Shown here: piece after piece, positions 14,499-15,222 of the stretch
How the letters are laid out: every line of letters starts with the position of its first letter
How positions within the stretch are numbered: position 1 is the stretch's first letter
DNA from: Spirulina sp. DLM2.Bin59
GTDB lineage: Bacteria > Cyanobacteriota > Cyanobacteriia > Cyanobacteriales > Spirulinaceae
NCBI GenBank assembly: GCA_007693875.1
Contig: RECT01000246.1
Span: 1-15,222 of the forward strand
Reading direction: 5' to 3'
DNA: 15,222 nucleotides
The notes under the pieces: model-generated
Databases searched by the model: none
What the model saw: only the letters and a program-made list of their open reading frames with translations
Told to the model about the DNA's origin: nothing
Made by a program: the position numbers and the translations under genes

Positions 14499-14996
14499 TC
14501 AATTTGCTAAAAACCACTTGGGGGAAGTGAGCAAAAACAACTCGCCATTGCCCAAGGGATTGCCGTTGGGGTTGAGCTTAACGCCAATCATCCCTGCTTT
14601 TTTGAGGATGAGGCGATCCGCGTTAGCACGATGATCCCCCCAAACCAACTGCTCCCCCCATTGCCCCAAATCCGGCTGATGGCCCACAAGGGCGATGGCA
14701 TTGTAGGTTTGCAACTGATACCAATTCACCCAGAGGTGAATATCCCCCCCCGGTGCAAGGGGCGTAAACAATTCATAACGGGCCGCCAATCCCGTCTGTT
14801 GGAGAATCGCCGCCGTCTGTTTAGCCCGCACGAGGGGACTCGTCAGCAAGGCATCAAACCGCACCCCCAAGGTTGCCAACCGTTGGGCTACCCCCTGGGT
14901 TTTTTTGCGTCCCTTTTCCGTGAGGGGCCGCTCCGCATCGGTGGTTTGAGCGTTGCGATCGGCGGCAATGCCATGGCGAATTAGGTAAATCTGCAT
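14499..14996 (-). CDS. sixA: Phosphohistidine phosphatase SixA
   Basis: SixA is a small histidine-phosphatase-superfamily enzyme. In E. coli it removes phosphate from phosphohistidine on phosphotransfer proteins (ArcB HPt domain, nitrogen PTS NPr). The 165-residue product has the RHG motif LIRHGIA (Arg7, nucleophile His8), the second arginine in TSPLVRAKQTA (Arg57) and the second catalytic histidine in LVGHQPDLG (His106). All active-site landmarks are present and its length matches the family. ATG 14996 directly follows the stop codon of the upstream gene (14997-14999) with no spacer, so the two are translationally coupled. Cyanobacterial targets are not known from this sequence. Confidence 0.93.
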   Translation of the reverse strand: MQIYLIRHGIAADRNAQTTDAERPLTEKGRKKTQGVAQRLATLGVRFDALLTSPLVRAKQTAAILQQTGLAARYELFTPLAPGGDIHLWVNWYQLQTYNAIALVGHQPDLGQWGEQLVWGDHRANADRLILKKAGMIGVKLNPNGNPLGNGELFLLTSPKWFLAN

Positions 14997-15222
14997 CTAG
15001 ATCGATTCCACTGGCAGCGTTAATTGCTCCACTTCCGCGTTGAACCATTGATCCCCTTCCCGATCCATCACCACCAAAATGGATTGGGCTTGGAAACGCT
15101 GCAAACGCAGGAAAAACGCCGACACGACGACGACGGGGATAAAGGTGCGAATCCCACTGCGGAATAGAGGCGTTTGGGGATTGGGCAGGTCTAACCTGGG
15201 ACGGGGGGGAGAGGGTGGCGAG
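14997..15222 (-). CDS. C-terminal part of an unidentified protein upstream of sixA (5' end outside window)
   Basis: An open minus-strand frame enters from the right edge and gives 74 residues before TAG at 14997-14999. It has a Pro-rich stretch (SPPSPPRPRLDLPNP), then a hydrophobic segment (FIPVVVVSAFF) followed by a basic, then mixed, tail (LRLQRFQAQSILVVMDREGD, ending LPVESI). There is no stop for the whole stretch and no start inside that fits better. It is probably a membrane-associated or beta-rich protein tail. I do not recognise the family. Its stop abuts the sixA start, so it is in one operon with sixA. Confidence 0.65.
   Translation of the reverse strand, partial: SPPSPPRPRLDLPNPQTPLFRSGIRTFIPVVVVSAFFLRLQRFQAQSILVVMDREGDQWFNAEVEQLTLPVESI

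Noticed and set aside
14631..14984. 117-codon plus-strand frame
   Set aside because: It is antisense to sixA, whose catalytic motifs are all intact.
1..15222. CRISPR array, tRNA, rRNA, transposase or phage genes
   Set aside because: I looked on both strands and saw no spaced direct repeats, cloverleaf, rRNA-like sequence or mobile-element protein.

Overview
This 15.2 kb window is cyanobacterial chromosome. Four things point there: about 24 exact copies of the HIP1 octamer GCGATCGC, a purA-rplY pair of the kind known from Synechocystis, a glucosylglycerol-phosphate phosphatase (StpA), and a plant/cyanobacterial-type glycerate 3-kinase. StpA implies glucosylglycerol as compatible solute, so a salt-tolerant (marine, brackish or saline) cyanobacterium is likely. 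I cannot name the genus.

Layout. 1-1043 (+): the 3' end of purA, then rplY (L25) and rpmA (L27), closed by a strong UUCG-loop terminator. 1221-2438 (+): an HhoA-type Deg/HtrA periplasmic protease, followed by an A/G-T/C palindrome. 2543-3775 (+): a two-gene metal unit, a NicO-family Ni/Co permease with a His-rich loop plus a small secreted, membrane-anchored His-rich partner. 3776-4103: gene-free, holding a palindromic repeat element whose end motif also occurs near 1112. 4104-5357 (+): stpA. 5334-9957 (-): a YdcF/DUF218 protein, pheT and an exported pentapeptide-repeat protein, whose 3' end overlaps stpA by 24 bp. 10102-11091 (+): glycerate 3-kinase, divergent from the YdcF gene. 11167-14205 (+): a CHASE3-type chemoreceptor, then an orphan NrtA/CmpA-like substrate-binding lipoprotein with an unusual N-terminal extension. 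14202-15222 (-): the tail of an unknown protein, sixA, and a decayed Uma2 pseudogene.

Most genes are housekeeping or stress functions: translation, periplasmic protein quality control, salt acclimation, photorespiration and signalling. I see no phage, transposase, CRISPR array, rRNA or tRNA. The least ordinary parts are the substrate-binding protein with a Cys/His-rich segment ahead of an internal RR lipoprotein signal next to a chemoreceptor, the Ni/Co permease-partner pair, the Uma2 remnant with its catalytic core deleted, and the palindromic intergenic element. No clearly new multi-gene system is evident; the chemoreceptor/binding-protein pair is the best candidate for an undescribed functional unit.
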